In this document: positions 8,663-17,639 of the stretch, piece by piece | Numbering within the stretch: the stretch's first letter is position 1 | Layout of the letters: each line of letters begins with the position of its first letter | DNA from: Cryptobacterium sp. CAG:338 | GTDB lineage: Bacteria > Actinomycetota > Coriobacteriia > Coriobacteriales > Eggerthellaceae | NCBI GenBank assembly: GCA_000435475.1 | Contig: FR896071.1 | Location: 72,211 to 111,112, forward strand | Direction: 5' to 3' | Length of the DNA: 38,902 bases | Notes under the pieces: model-generated | Databases searched by the model: none | Told to the model about the DNA's origin: nothing | The model's input: the letters and a program-made list of their open reading frames with translations, nothing else | Made by a program: the position numbers and the translations under genes

Positions 8663-10006
8663 CTACAATACGCCCAGATAACGTTCAAGTTCCCAATTTG
8701 AAACCTGACGAAGATACTCATTCCATTCTTTACGTTTTGCATCAACAAGGAACGAATGAATATGATCACCCAGCACTTCTTTCATTAATTCTGATCGAGC
8801 AAAACGTTCAACCGCTTCACCGAGTGTATCGGGAAGTGTTTCGATTCCTTGCGCATGCAATTCCTGACGAGAAAGATGAGACCAATCACTATCCTCAATA
8901 GAATCCTGTAAGAGAAGCTTCTCTTCAATGCCCTTTAGACCCGCCGCCAATACCGCCGAGAAGGCCAAATAAGGGTTAGCGGAAGGATCAGGACAGCGCA
9001 GCTCAACTCTGCAAGCCTCTTCCTTGTGTGGCTTGTAGCCAGGAATACGAACAAGAGCAGATCTATTGTTACGTGCCCAAGTGATATGCACAGGTGCTTC
9101 TCCACCTGGAACTAAGCGCTTGTAAGAATTGACGCATGGGTTGGTAAGCAAACAATATTCAGGTGCATATTTCAGCAATCCCGCTATGTAATGTTTTGCC
9201 AACTCTGAGAGATTGAATCCATCAGGATCGTTACTATCAAAGAAAGCATTATTGCCTTTTGAATCGAACAAACTCTGGTGGATATGCATTCCGGAACCAG
9301 GTGCATCAGCAAGCGGCTTTGGCATAAAGGACGCATACACTCCATATTTGGTGGCAATCTCTTTTACAACCAACTTATAGGTCATAACGTTGTCTGCCAT
9401 GGTAAGCGCATCAGCGAATCTAAGGTCAATCTCTTGTTGTGAGGGACCGCTTTCATGATGAGAATATTCAACTGGAATACCCATTTTCTCCAGAGTAAGA
9501 ATAGTGTCACGTCGTAAATCGCTTGCCATATCAAGCGAGGTCAGATCAAAATAGCCCCCTTGATCGAGCGTGTCTGTGCTTGTGGAATCCTTAAAGTAAA
9601 AGTATTCAAGCTCTGGCCCCACATTGAGCACATAGCCTAGTTTCGCCGCCTTTGCTACTTGGCGCTTCAAAACATAACGAGAGTCTCCGTCAAAATATTC
9701 CCCTTCAGGGGTTTTAATGGAACAAAACATTCGCGCTACCGCGTTGCGTTCAGGACGCCACGGTAGGATCTGGAACGTTGCAGCTTCAGGATAGGCAAGC
9801 ATATCGGATTCACTTGTATGAGCAAACCCTCGAACGCAACTGGCATCAAAGCCCATGCCCTCCTCAAATGCGTTTTCCAACTCACTTGGAATAACAGCAA
9901 ACGACTTCATATAGCCAAGGACATCACAAAACCAGAAACGAACGAAATGAACATCACGGCTTTTGATGGTCTTCAATACGAAATCTTGATCAGGGCTACC
10001 AGTCAT
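8663..10006 (-). CDS. glnA: Glutamine synthetase, class I-alpha type
   Basis: Makes glutamine from glutamate, ammonium and ATP. The 447-residue length and the absence of the tyrosine adenylylation motif place it with the short GSI-alpha enzymes (Bacillus type, 444 residues), which are controlled by feedback and regulators rather than by GlnE. Active-site sequences are clear: GPELEYF, GSGMHIHQSL, NSYKRLVPG, and VELRCPDPSANPYLA near the glutamate flap. The beta-grasp segment normally reading FDGSSIEGF is FDASCVRGF here. The ribosome binding site AAGGA lies eight bases before ATG 10006. The gene is followed by a GlnR-like regulator and preceded by a promoter with a GlnR-type repeat. Confidence 0.95.
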   Translation of the reverse strand: MTGSPDQDFVLKTIKSRDVHFVRFWFCDVLGYMKSFAVIPSELENAFEEGMGFDASCVRGFAHTSESDMLAYPEAATFQILPWRPERNAVARMFCSIKTPEGEYFDGDSRYVLKRQVAKAAKLGYVLNVGPELEYFYFKDSTSTDTLDQGGYFDLTSLDMASDLRRDTILTLEKMGIPVEYSHHESGPSQQEIDLRFADALTMADNVMTYKLVVKEIATKYGVYASFMPKPLADAPGSGMHIHQSLFDSKGNNAFFDSNDPDGFNLSELAKHYIAGLLKYAPEYCLLTNPCVNSYKRLVPGGEAPVHITWARNNRSALVRIPGYKPHKEEACRVELRCPDPSANPYLAFSAVLAAGLKGIEEKLLLQDSIEDSDWSHLSRQELHAQGIETLPDTLGEAVERFARSELMKEVLGDHIHSFLVDAKRKEWNEYLRQVSNWELERYLGVL

Positions 10007-10048
10007 GGCTATGTCCTTCCCAGTAATGCACTACAACAACCAACCTAT

Positions 10049-10081
10049 ATTATAACGATGAGCGTGTTTCATTCCTGTTTC
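10049..10081 (-). promoter_or_regulatory. glnA promoter with GlnR-type operator
   Basis: On the minus strand a perfect TATAAT (10049-10054) lies 42 bases upstream of the glnA ATG. Instead of a good -35 box there is GAAAC-N6-GAAAC (10066-10081), two half sites spaced 11 bp centre to centre. This matches the architecture of actinobacterial GlnR boxes (a GTnAC/GAAAC pair at 11-bp spacing). The -35 position is overlapped, so the protein could act as repressor or as a class II type activator. A larger repeat GCTCATC flanks the element on both sides. Confidence 0.6.
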
Positions 10082-10245
10082 GAGGATGAGCCGATCCAAG
10101 CGCTTTTCTCTTCCCTGCGCGCAATAACCACAAACCAATCCTGATTGAAGAGCTCAGACGCAAAATGAGGGATATAAGCATAGAGGCGTGTTGGTCACAT
10201 TTAAACCAGACCGCAGCCTTAAGATTGCCTCGTTAAACTTCTTAC

Positions 10246-10285
10246 AAAAAACCTCCTTTATCTCTATAAGACAAAGGAGGTTTTT
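10246..10285 (-). terminator. Terminator of the metN-metI operon
   Basis: The 13-bp perfect stem AAAAACCTCCTTT paired with AAAGGAGGTTTTT extends by four more pairs to a five-base loop. It ends in a T-run. It lies 56 bases after the metI stop and could terminate on either strand. Confidence 0.9.
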
Positions 10286-10340
10286 GAAACACTGAGTTGC
10301 TTTGAAGCTTGAGTAAAATCTAAACGCTTCTTCAGCTTGT

Positions 10341-11018
10341 CTACTTTTTCTTATCAACCTTACGAGCAGCAAAGTCGCAAACACTTTGGATAACCTGAAC
10401 AACCACAATCAAGATAACGATAGTTGCAATCATCATGTCAACCATGTAGCGCTGATAGCCATAGCGAATAGCGATATCGCCTAAACCGCCCGCGCCAACC
10501 GTACCTGCCATTGCCGAGTAGCCCAAAAGCGTAATAAGCGTAATGGAGAAGCCACGAATGAGAGAAGGCAGGCTTTCCATCAAATAAACCTTGATAACAA
10601 TCTGCCAAACCGTAGCACCAAAGCTTTGAGCTGCTTCAATAAGGCTTGCATCCACTTCAGCGAGACTTTGTTCCACCATACGTCCCACAAAAGGAGCAGC
10701 AGAAACAACCAGAGGAACAATAGCGCCAGGAACACCCAAAGAAGTGCCTACCACCAAGCGAGTGAAAGGAATAATCGCAACCAAGAGAATAATGAAAGGA
10801 ATGGAACGTCCAATGTTAATAATCCACCCCAGTACCGCATTGATGGCTCTATGAGGCAATAAGCCCTTCTTTGGATCGGTCAAAACCACAGCCACACCAA
10901 GCGGAATGCCAATAATATAGGCAAACACCGTTGACACTAAAGTCATCACAATAGTGTCCCATGTGCCCTGAAGTAAAAGTTCTCCGTACTGTTCGAAAAA
11001 TATCTGAAGGTATTCCAT
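10341..11018 (-). CDS. metI: Methionine-type ABC transporter permease (MetI family)
   Basis: Predicted membrane subunit of an importer for methionine or a related amino acid. The 225-residue product has about five hydrophobic segments and the EAA loop EAAQSFGATVWQIVIKVYL, which contacts the ATPase. The C-terminal pattern SAMAGTVGAGGLGDIAIRYGY is characteristic of MetI. It begins five bases after metN. No binding lipoprotein gene (metQ) follows; a terminator comes next. The substrate is inferred from family resemblance only. Confidence 0.88.
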   Translation of the reverse strand: MEYLQIFFEQYGELLLQGTWDTIVMTLVSTVFAYIIGIPLGVAVVLTDPKKGLLPHRAINAVLGWIINIGRSIPFIILLVAIIPFTRLVVGTSLGVPGAIVPLVVSAAPFVGRMVEQSLAEVDASLIEAAQSFGATVWQIVIKVYLMESLPSLIRGFSITLITLLGYSAMAGTVGAGGLGDIAIRYGYQRYMVDMMIATIVILIVVVQVIQSVCDFAARKVDKKK

Positions 11019-11023
11019 GGATA

Positions 11024-11764
11024 TTACAGCCTTTTCTCAAGGAGCTTTTTCGCAACTTCACTTTGAGGATTCGAGAAAACATCCTCTGTCTTACCCTGCT
11101 CCACAATGACGCCTTCATCTATTACAACAACGTTATCGCAGATAAGTTCCGCCACCGTAAGAGAGTGAGTAATGATAATAAGCGTCACTCCAAGTTCTTG
11201 GTTGATACGCTTAAGAAGTTCCAGAATAGAATGGGTGGTCATAGTATCAAGCGCACTCGTTGCTTCGTCGCACAGCATAATAGAAGGACGGTTTGCCAAA
11301 GCACGAGCTATCGCCACACGCTGCTGCTGACCACCTGAAAGCTGGCTGGGATATTTATTGGCTTTTTCTTCCAGTCCCACCATAGCAAGCAACTCGCGCG
11401 CACGCTCTTCAGCCTTCTTTTTGTCTACATGACGCAACTCCAAAGGAAACATCACATTGCGCAAAACGCTGCGCTGCTGAAACAAACTAAAGTTTTGGAA
11501 AATCATGCCAACAGAACTGCGGAACTCCAGCAGGTCTTTTCCAGATAGCTGAGTAACATCACGCCCGTCAATAGTAATGGTGCCCGAAGTGGGATGCTCC
11601 AAGAGATTAATGCATCGAACTAAGGTAGATTTACCTGCACCAGATTGACCAATAATGCCAAAAATAGAGCCATCTTCGATGGTCAAATTGATATCGCGGA
11701 GGGCTACATGAGATTCATTGTTGGCCACTTGATATGTTTTATTCAGATTCTCAATTTGAATCAT
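11024..11764 (-). CDS. metN: Methionine-type ABC transporter ATPase (MetN-like, without NIL domain)
   Basis: ATP-binding subunit paired with the adjacent permease. Motifs seen: Walker A GQSGAGKST, Q-loop MIFQNFSLF, signature LSGGQQQR, Walker B IMLCDEATSALD and switch histidine IITHS. Sequence around the P-loop (IFGIIGQSGAGKSTLVRCINLLEHPTSG in part) is MetN-like. At 246 residues it stops right after the nucleotide-binding domain. The C-terminal NIL/ACT domain of about 90 residues, which gives E. coli MetN its methionine feedback inhibition, is absent. Transport is therefore probably not inhibited in that way. The promoter candidate is at 11816-11845. Confidence 0.85.
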   Translation of the reverse strand: MIQIENLNKTYQVANNESHVALRDINLTIEDGSIFGIIGQSGAGKSTLVRCINLLEHPTSGTITIDGRDVTQLSGKDLLEFRSSVGMIFQNFSLFQQRSVLRNVMFPLELRHVDKKKAEERARELLAMVGLEEKANKYPSQLSGGQQQRVAIARALANRPSIMLCDEATSALDTMTTHSILELLKRINQELGVTLIIITHSLTVAELICDNVVVIDEGVIVEQGKTEDVFSNPQSEVAKKLLEKRL

Positions 11765-11815
11765 AGCTATATTCCTCAGGCTATTCTTAAGGCGCGTTCA
11801 ATTCACAGCTTTCCT

Positions 11816-11845
11816 ACTATACCGTAAGGGCGCAAGGCATCACAA
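11816..11845 (-). promoter_or_regulatory. Candidate promoter of metNI
   Basis: Minus strand: TTGTGA (11840-11845), 18 bases, TATAGT (11816-11821), about 52 bases upstream of the metN ATG. No SAM riboswitch, T-box or terminator hairpin was seen in the leader, so regulation would be by a protein factor. Confidence 0.5.
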
Positions 11846-11954
11846 GATTATGATACAAACTCACAATATTTAACGAATACTGCAACGTTTTATGGTCATT
11901 GCCAAATCAATGAGCACTTCTCGAGATCTTAAGACCCAAAACACAGGCGCCATC

Positions 11955-11986
11955 CACAACTTTTATGATTCACAACTTTTATGACT
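11955..11986. repeat. 16-bp tandem duplication
   Basis: The 16-base unit beginning CACAACTTTTATGA occurs twice head to tail (11955-11970 and 11971-11986), differing at one base. It lies between the glycosyltransferase stop and the metN promoter region and has no evident function. Confidence 0.8.
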
Positions 11987-12028
11987 CTCGAATCATCAAG
12001 CCCGTACCAAGCCACCCGCTTACAAACG

Positions 12029-14500
12029 CTAGCTCAGACGGAAATAAGGTGACTCGCCATCGAAGCACGCACTAAAATAAGGGTCGCCCTCGATAAAGTA
12101 GTGGGGCCATCGATAATGTAGAAAAGCACGTTCCCGTTCGGCACGCAAAAGCTGTTCATCGGTAAGCGTGTGACCTGATGTTGCATTTTCCTGGTGATAA
12201 AACTCAATATCGCCATTGTAAACAACTCGATAGCCAGCTTTATTGACTTTCAGACAGAAGTCAACATCATGACAACTCACTTTAAAGCGTTCATCAAAAC
12301 CATCAACTTCATTGAAAACCGAACGCTTTACCATCATCACCGATGCAGAAACAGCCGAAAGATTGCTCGCACACATAAAACGCTTCGCATAACCAGAAGC
12401 AGACCGCGGAAGATTCACTCCTACATTTCCGGCAGATCCATACGCTCCAACCATTATGCCTGCATGTTGAATAGTCTCATCAGGATAGAGCAGTTTAACC
12501 CCTACAACACCCACATCTTCTCGCGTACAATGCGCAAGCATTGCCGAAAGAGCACCTTCCGATATCACTTCGGTGTCATTGTCGAGAAATAAAAGATAAT
12601 CCGATTTACATGTTTTTGCCGCTGCGTTTGCAATGGCAGGAGGGTTATAGGGTTTGTCGTATGACACTATACGTACATAGGGCAGCTTACAATCAAGGTC
12701 TGCCAAGTATTCCTTTGTTGCAGGATCACTACTATTGTTATCGACGATAACGAGCTCGCATCTATCAAGGGTGTCATGTTCCACCAACGAAGAAAGGCAC
12801 GTGTCAAGCAATTCGATTTCATCCTTTATGGGAATAATAATCGAAAGCGTAGGGCGTGATTCGGGAAGACGATATTTAACCTGATAGCGTCTTTGAGCTA
12901 TTTCGGAAAGTACCACCGCTTCAATGTGCCTTCGCCGCAAGAAAAGAGCTAAAGCTTTTCTCCCTAACCGAAACGCTTCTTCTTCGCGTCTTGCTTCAAT
13001 TTTTTCCGCCTCTGCAGAAATACAAGCAGCGTCTTGGACATGATAAAGAACTTTATCAATACGCTCTATAGAATCGGCCTTGAGTGAAGCTTTCAGCATC
13101 AAATCATATTCGAAGGCATCAGTTGAAAATCCTTCTTCTTGAGAAACGGCCTCTATGAGCTCTTTGGAATAAAGCACCAACGGACCTGCATAAAAATAGG
13201 AATACAGTAAATCAGGTGAAAAAATTGGTTTGATTTGCGGGTTGTGAAACCCTTTTTCACGATCGAAATAATCATGGTTCGCATACACGATATACGATGC
13301 TTTTTCGCTATCGTCACCTGACGAGAGAGACGATCGGGCATTCAATTTGTTGAGACACCGTACGTATTCAAATAAAGCCTCAGGTGCCAAAATGATACGG
13401 GGATCCAGAATCGCGCAGGCCTCACCCTTTGACTGCATCATGCCACTTACTCGAGCAGCTGCCTCTTCGAGCGACGAATCCGCAACAATATGCACAAACC
13501 TTTCATCCTCATGCCATTTGCTGAAAGCATGATCGAAGGCTCTCTCATCAATTCCGCAATCTAAAACCACCAATTCAAAAGCAGAATAAGTCTGTTGGGA
13601 AAGCGCTAAAAGTGCTGCTGGTACATAGCACATATCCTCTTTATAAAGAGGAAGAACCAAACTGATAGTTGGTTGATACGGAAAAGAAAGGCTTCTCTGA
13701 AGAGCTAATCCACCTATGGTTTCACAATGATTGCGATACCACTGTTCATAACCTTCATCCAAAGAAGCATCAGCTAACTCTTCGATGAAAGATTCCTGCA
13801 ACGACTCAAATGTTTCATCACAAAAGTGAGCAAAACCTCCTGGAATATTTTCATTGGCATCATATACTGCCGCACAAAAATCCTTTGAATCACGCAGGAT
13901 GCGCACCGAAAAGCCAATATGAAGACGTGGGGTATCACCAAATTGAGTTGGCTGACTTGTCTCATCCACAAGAGGATAAACGGGCAGATCCATGTCGTTT
14001 CCCCATTTATCCAAAAAGTCGACCATTACCTCAGAACCTTCAACGTGAGGCATATCAACGAGCATTTTAACCACTATTTCTTCGCCATCTTCAATAGCTT
14101 CAGTAAAGAAAATATTCATGCGGTTAGCGCTGTATTCCCGCTCAATATCAAACATCTGCGCCATCAGTTCGTTATGAACAAGGGCATTAAAACGGGTGCG
14201 CCAACGCATCATATTCATTTCAACCGTAAGACGGCTTTGCCCGAGCGGTTCACCTGCACCAGAAAATTCAACAAAGGTAAGATCAACTTCTCGCACATCA
14301 AAATGCGGAAGAATAACCACATAATTTGCCGCCGAAGAAGGATCAATGGGCACAAAAGGGAAAAGATGCGACGGGATCTTAGTGCCATCTTTTAGATGGG
14401 CATCCAGCAGCACTTCCGCCTGAGGTGACAGACGATCAAGTACTAATTGGAGATAAACCTTCCCATCCCCATGACTCATGCTTTCTATACGTACATTCAT
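12029..14500 (-). CDS. Double-domain family 2 glycosyltransferase
   Basis: Predicted cytoplasmic sugar transferase for cell-surface polysaccharide. The 823 residues divide into an N-terminal region of about 275 residues without recognised motifs, a first GT2-like domain (about 277-500) and a second GT2 domain (about 549-790). The second has the expected active-site sequences: SIIIPIKDE, IVDNNSS, LFLDNDTE (about 637-644) and HDVDFCLK. In the first, the metal-binding DxD position reads AILDPRI (about 363-369), so catalysis there is doubtful. The domain may serve structure or binding instead. The start MNVRIES matches the start of the upstream paralogue, which ends seven bases earlier. No membrane segments were seen. 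The sugar and acceptor cannot be told from sequence. Confidence 0.88.
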   Translation of the reverse strand: MNVRIESMSHGDGKVYLQLVLDRLSPQAEVLLDAHLKDGTKIPSHLFPFVPIDPSSAANYVVILPHFDVREVDLTFVEFSGAGEPLGQSRLTVEMNMMRWRTRFNALVHNELMAQMFDIEREYSANRMNIFFTEAIEDGEEIVVKMLVDMPHVEGSEVMVDFLDKWGNDMDLPVYPLVDETSQPTQFGDTPRLHIGFSVRILRDSKDFCAAVYDANENIPGGFAHFCDETFESLQESFIEELADASLDEGYEQWYRNHCETIGGLALQRSLSFPYQPTISLVLPLYKEDMCYVPAALLALSQQTYSAFELVVLDCGIDERAFDHAFSKWHEDERFVHIVADSSLEEAAARVSGMMQSKGEACAILDPRIILAPEALFEYVRCLNKLNARSSLSSGDDSEKASYIVYANHDYFDREKGFHNPQIKPIFSPDLLYSYFYAGPLVLYSKELIEAVSQEEGFSTDAFEYDLMLKASLKADSIERIDKVLYHVQDAACISAEAEKIEARREEEAFRLGRKALALFLRRRHIEAVVLSEIAQRRYQVKYRLPESRPTLSIIIPIKDEIELLDTCLSSLVEHDTLDRCELVIVDNNSSDPATKEYLADLDCKLPYVRIVSYDKPYNPPAIANAAAKTCKSDYLLFLDNDTEVISEGALSAMLAHCTREDVGVVGVKLLYPDETIQHAGIMVGAYGSAGNVGVNLPRSASGYAKRFMCASNLSAVSASVMMVKRSVFNEVDGFDERFKVSCHDVDFCLKVNKAGYRVVYNGDIEFYHQENATSGHTLTDEQLLRAERERAFLHYRWPHYFIEGDPYFSACFDGESPYFRLS

Positions 14501-14507
14501 ACCAGTT

Positions 14508-17021
14508 TTATCGTTTCGTGTGTTTTAGAGCGAAATAGGAACTATCGTGATCGAGATTGGGATTACAAAATGAATCCCCCTCGACAAAATCACAAGGCCA
14601 TGCTGCCTGCAAATACGCCATCTCTCGACGACGCTTTATACGTAACTCTTTAGAGTGAATCCGTAAACGAGAAGAACTTTTCAGATGGGTCAATTCAACA
14701 AAAGGCGTATAAACCGTAAGGCATCCTGCCTCACGCACCTTCAAACAGAAATCCACATCAGCATAGAACAACGCAAATTCTTCGCTGAAACCACCCGCTT
14801 TTTCGTACGCCTCACGACGCACCATCATGCACTCGCCTGTGACGGCAGATACGTTTTGAGCAACTTTTGCCCTATCTAAATAACCACGCCACGTGGCAGG
14901 AAGATGCCTAAAGAGCGGAGTAACCACGCGAGAGCCCCCCACAATAATACCCGCATGCTCAATGGTCCCATCGACAAAAAGCTGCTTTGGACCCACGATA
15001 CCCACATCAGTAGACTGAAAATATCCCAATAAAACTTCAAGTGCATCGTCAGTTAATACGCGCGCATCACTGTTTAAGAAAAGGAGAAAATCACCTTCTG
15101 TTTCCCGAACAGAATAATTTGCCATTTTCGAGCGATTAATTGGCTGGTCCCAATAAAGCACCGAAAAAGTTTCAAAGGAATCTTCCAAATCTTTGAGACA
15201 ATTCTTATCTTCTTGGGTATGCTCACCCGCATCCACCACCACAACCTCAAAGTTCTGGTAGGTAATTTTGTTATAAAGCGAACGAATACAGGTGTGCAGT
15301 ATTTTCGGATCGCCACCCTCGTAAGAAACAACTATTGTCACTCGAGGACGTTCAACAAGTACATGTCGTACACGATAGTGGCCTGTGGTGTCTTCATTGA
15401 GCACTTCAGCCTTTAACCCTATTCGCTGACAATGAGCAACGAGAGCCTTTCTGCCCGTTTCTTGCTCTAGTCGAGAAAGCATTGCATCGGGAGCATCCAC
15501 CGTCGCAAACCTCCGATGGCACAATATGCGAGGAACATGGCAAACCCTTCGTGCTTTTTCGGTTGCACGCAATACCAGTTCGTAGCCACCTGCACTGAAC
15601 ATACTAAAAGTAAGAGGAGATATTTCCTCATAGAGCGATTCGCGCATCACGATCAGATCGCGAATATAGTTGTATGAGCGCAAAAACTCAGGTGAAAAAT
15701 CCGGGCGGAACAATGGCTGCGAATGAATTCCTTGAGCATCACAGGTATCAACATCTGAATAGAGAAAATCGCAATCAGGATACTTATTAATTGCTCGCAC
15801 AAACTCAAACAGAGCATCGGGTGCCAATACATCACGAACCTGAGTGAAGACCATAAAATCTCCCTCTGCAGCAGCAAGTCCAGAGGCGAAATTATCATCA
15901 AGTCCAATGCTCGGATCTGCATCGATCACATAGAAGCGATCGTCATCAAGGAAATCTTTCAGATCTGAAACTCGACCTTTTGTTCCCAGCATATCCACCA
16001 TAATAAGTTCCCAGCGTCCATAGCTTTGCTGAGCAACGGAATTGACGAAATCATAGATATGGTGATCGGGATCATCAGTCAGCAGACAGACGATACTAAA
16101 AAGAGGAGCATACGGAAATTTGATTGCAACTTGCTCCAAAAGTGCTGGCACATCGGCACGATGATGCTCGGTAAACCATTTATGATATTCAGAATCATCA
16201 AAAGCACTCGTGGTACGCTCGCGAAAACGAGCAAGAAGCGTTTCTAGGGTTCGCACTCCCAACATGGCAAACCCCGGAGAAATTGTCCCTCGAGTATCGG
16301 TTGCGCAAAGGCAGAGATAGGGTTTTTCGCTGCTTACCAAAAACGAAACAACCATATAACGTCGACGGAGCGATCCGTATTCGGCCGACTGAGCGATGGA
16401 ATCCTCTATTACCGAATAATCAACCGAAAGCGAATTACCGTGAGAATCAAGAAAGTCGCATTCCATGAAAGTTTCTTCATGGTAGGGCATTTCAAGCATT
16501 GCAGAAACGCGATAACCTTCTCCGGTTTCAATCGCGCGAATGAAGCTCACATGAATTCGATCATGAACAAATCTACCATCAAGATCCTCTATCATTTCGC
16601 CCATTTCTGGGCTGGTACGCTGAGAAGCGATAGCTTTCAGGGATGTGGTAAGCATGTCAAGCGACTTACGACACGATGCCACAACTGTTCCCGATGCATC
16701 AATTGCACGAAATACTAAATCCCAACGTTTTACTTCGAGCCAAGGAAGTGAGATAACGAAAAACCGAACCCCTGCAGAATTTTTTGTATGCAAAGGCGGC
16801 AGAGGCATCCCTTGATTCGTTAACGCTCCATCGTAGAGTACATCCCTCAGCGCAAAGGTATCGTTTATGTCGCAATAGGGAAAAGTATCTGAAGGAATAA
16901 GGGCGCCCGTTTCCGTTGATGCTGAAAGCACCACAGGAAGACGTTCGTCGTAATCGGAAATCTCCGAGAGAATATAAACTTTATCGCCCGAACGACGTAT
17001 GGTTTTGAACGACACATTCAT
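14508..17021 (-). CDS. Double-domain family 2 glycosyltransferase, paralogue of the downstream gene
   Basis: Same layout as its neighbour at 12029: an N-terminal domain (about 1-305), a first GT2-like domain (about 308-500) and a second GT2 domain (about 560-800). Start ATG 17021 (MNVSFKTIRR) was chosen because GAGGA lies about seven bases upstream and the N-terminus lines up with the paralogue. A longer frame to 17060 exists. In the first domain the DxD site is replaced by VFTQVRD (about 391-397). In the second it reads LFLNSDAR (about 648-654), followed by YADVDFCLK. The first domain thus looks inactive in both proteins. The two genes probably arose by duplication and act in the same glycan pathway. 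Confidence 0.87.
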   Translation of the reverse strand: MNVSFKTIRRSGDKVYILSEISDYDERLPVVLSASTETGALIPSDTFPYCDINDTFALRDVLYDGALTNQGMPLPPLHTKNSAGVRFFVISLPWLEVKRWDLVFRAIDASGTVVASCRKSLDMLTTSLKAIASQRTSPEMGEMIEDLDGRFVHDRIHVSFIRAIETGEGYRVSAMLEMPYHEETFMECDFLDSHGNSLSVDYSVIEDSIAQSAEYGSLRRRYMVVSFLVSSEKPYLCLCATDTRGTISPGFAMLGVRTLETLLARFRERTTSAFDDSEYHKWFTEHHRADVPALLEQVAIKFPYAPLFSIVCLLTDDPDHHIYDFVNSVAQQSYGRWELIMVDMLGTKGRVSDLKDFLDDDRFYVIDADPSIGLDDNFASGLAAAEGDFMVFTQVRDVLAPDALFEFVRAINKYPDCDFLYSDVDTCDAQGIHSQPLFRPDFSPEFLRSYNYIRDLIVMRESLYEEISPLTFSMFSAGGYELVLRATEKARRVCHVPRILCHRRFATVDAPDAMLSRLEQETGRKALVAHCQRIGLKAEVLNEDTTGHYRVRHVLVERPRVTIVVSYEGGDPKILHTCIRSLYNKITYQNFEVVVVDAGEHTQEDKNCLKDLEDSFETFSVLYWDQPINRSKMANYSVRETEGDFLLFLNSDARVLTDDALEVLLGYFQSTDVGIVGPKQLFVDGTIEHAGIIVGGSRVVTPLFRHLPATWRGYLDRAKVAQNVSAVTGECMMVRREAYEKAGGFSEEFALFYADVDFCLKVREAGCLTVYTPFVELTHLKSSSRLRIHSKELRIKRRREMAYLQAAWPCDFVEGDSFCNPNLDHDSSYFALKHTKR

Positions 17022-17156
17022 ATACGTTCCTCTTCCCATCGCACTACAACGACATCGCATAGCAGTAAGGAGGGCAAAATGCCCGCCACGGCTTATTATC
17101 GCGCAATATCAAACATAACGGAAAAGAGTGTTGAGATAGACCAGAAAAGCAAGAGA

Positions 17157-17546
17157 TTACTCTTTTGCTTCGAGGAAAATCTTTCTTGTCACAAAGTTCC
17201 ATACTGCCACGATAAAAGTAACGACAATTTTGGAAATACGGTAGTCAATAAATAAAAAGTCTACCATCAACCACATAAACACATCGTTAATTACAAGGCC
17301 GATTACGGAAAGCACAACAAAGATAATAAATTCTCGCCTGCGGCTCATGTCATCTTTGCGTTTAAACACAAACCGCATGGATGCAAAATAATTAAAGATG
17401 ACAGAAATAATAAACGAAACCGTGGTACTGATAAGATACGGAACCCCAAATACTTCCGTAAGCAGCACCATGAAACCGTAGTCAATCACAAAAGCAATGA
17501 CGCCTACAATGCCAAATTTCATAAACTGAGAAATCAGTTTTTTCAA
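17157..17546 (-). CDS. GtrA-family membrane protein
   Basis: GtrA proteins are small four-helix membrane proteins thought to move or present polyprenyl-linked sugars for surface glycosylation. The product has four hydrophobic segments and family sequences: FGIVGVIAFVIDYGFMVLL, then SFIISVIFNYFASMRFVF with the conserved N-Y-F, and a C-terminal TFIVAVWNFVTRKIF. The start is set at TTG 17546 because AAGGAG lies six bases upstream, giving 129 residues. Another TTG at 17570 has no such site. The gene lies upstream of the two glycosyltransferases on the same strand with a 135-base gap and may share their transcript. Confidence 0.85.
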   Translation of the reverse strand: MKKLISQFMKFGIVGVIAFVIDYGFMVLLTEVFGVPYLISTTVSFIISVIFNYFASMRFVFKRKDDMSRRREFIIFVVLSVIGLVINDVFMWLMVDFLFIDYRISKIVVTFIVAVWNFVTRKIFLEAKE

Positions 17547-17604
17547 GGAAATCTCCTTGCTAAATACCAAAACACTTAATTTAAAGCGTAAAGTTCCACC
17601 TAAA

Positions 17605-17631
17605 CAAAAAAGGTCCTGCTATGCAGAACCT
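17605..17631 (-). terminator. Terminator after tRNA-Glu
   Basis: Minus strand: AGGTTCTGC, a three-base loop, GCAGGACCT and then six Ts. The 9-bp stem has one G-T pair. It lies eight bases after the tRNA 3' end. Confidence 0.85.
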
Positions 17632-17639
17632 GAAATTTG

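Larger units (their letters stand above)
10007..10340. other. Intergenic region between glnA and metI
   Basis: This 334-base stretch holds the glnA promoter and operator (10049-10081) at one end and the metNI terminator (10246-10285) at the other. Between them, 10090-10240, no convincing gene or RNA was seen. Short open frames here lack ribosome binding sites and cross the terminator. Confidence 0.7.

Noticed and set aside
10154..10408. Open frame of 84 codons after metI
   Set aside because: It overlaps the metI 3' end in another frame, crosses a strong terminator and has no ribosome binding site.
11765..12028. SAM riboswitch before metN
   Set aside because: The conserved core and a terminator hairpin are missing; the promoter leaves a leader of only about 45 bases.
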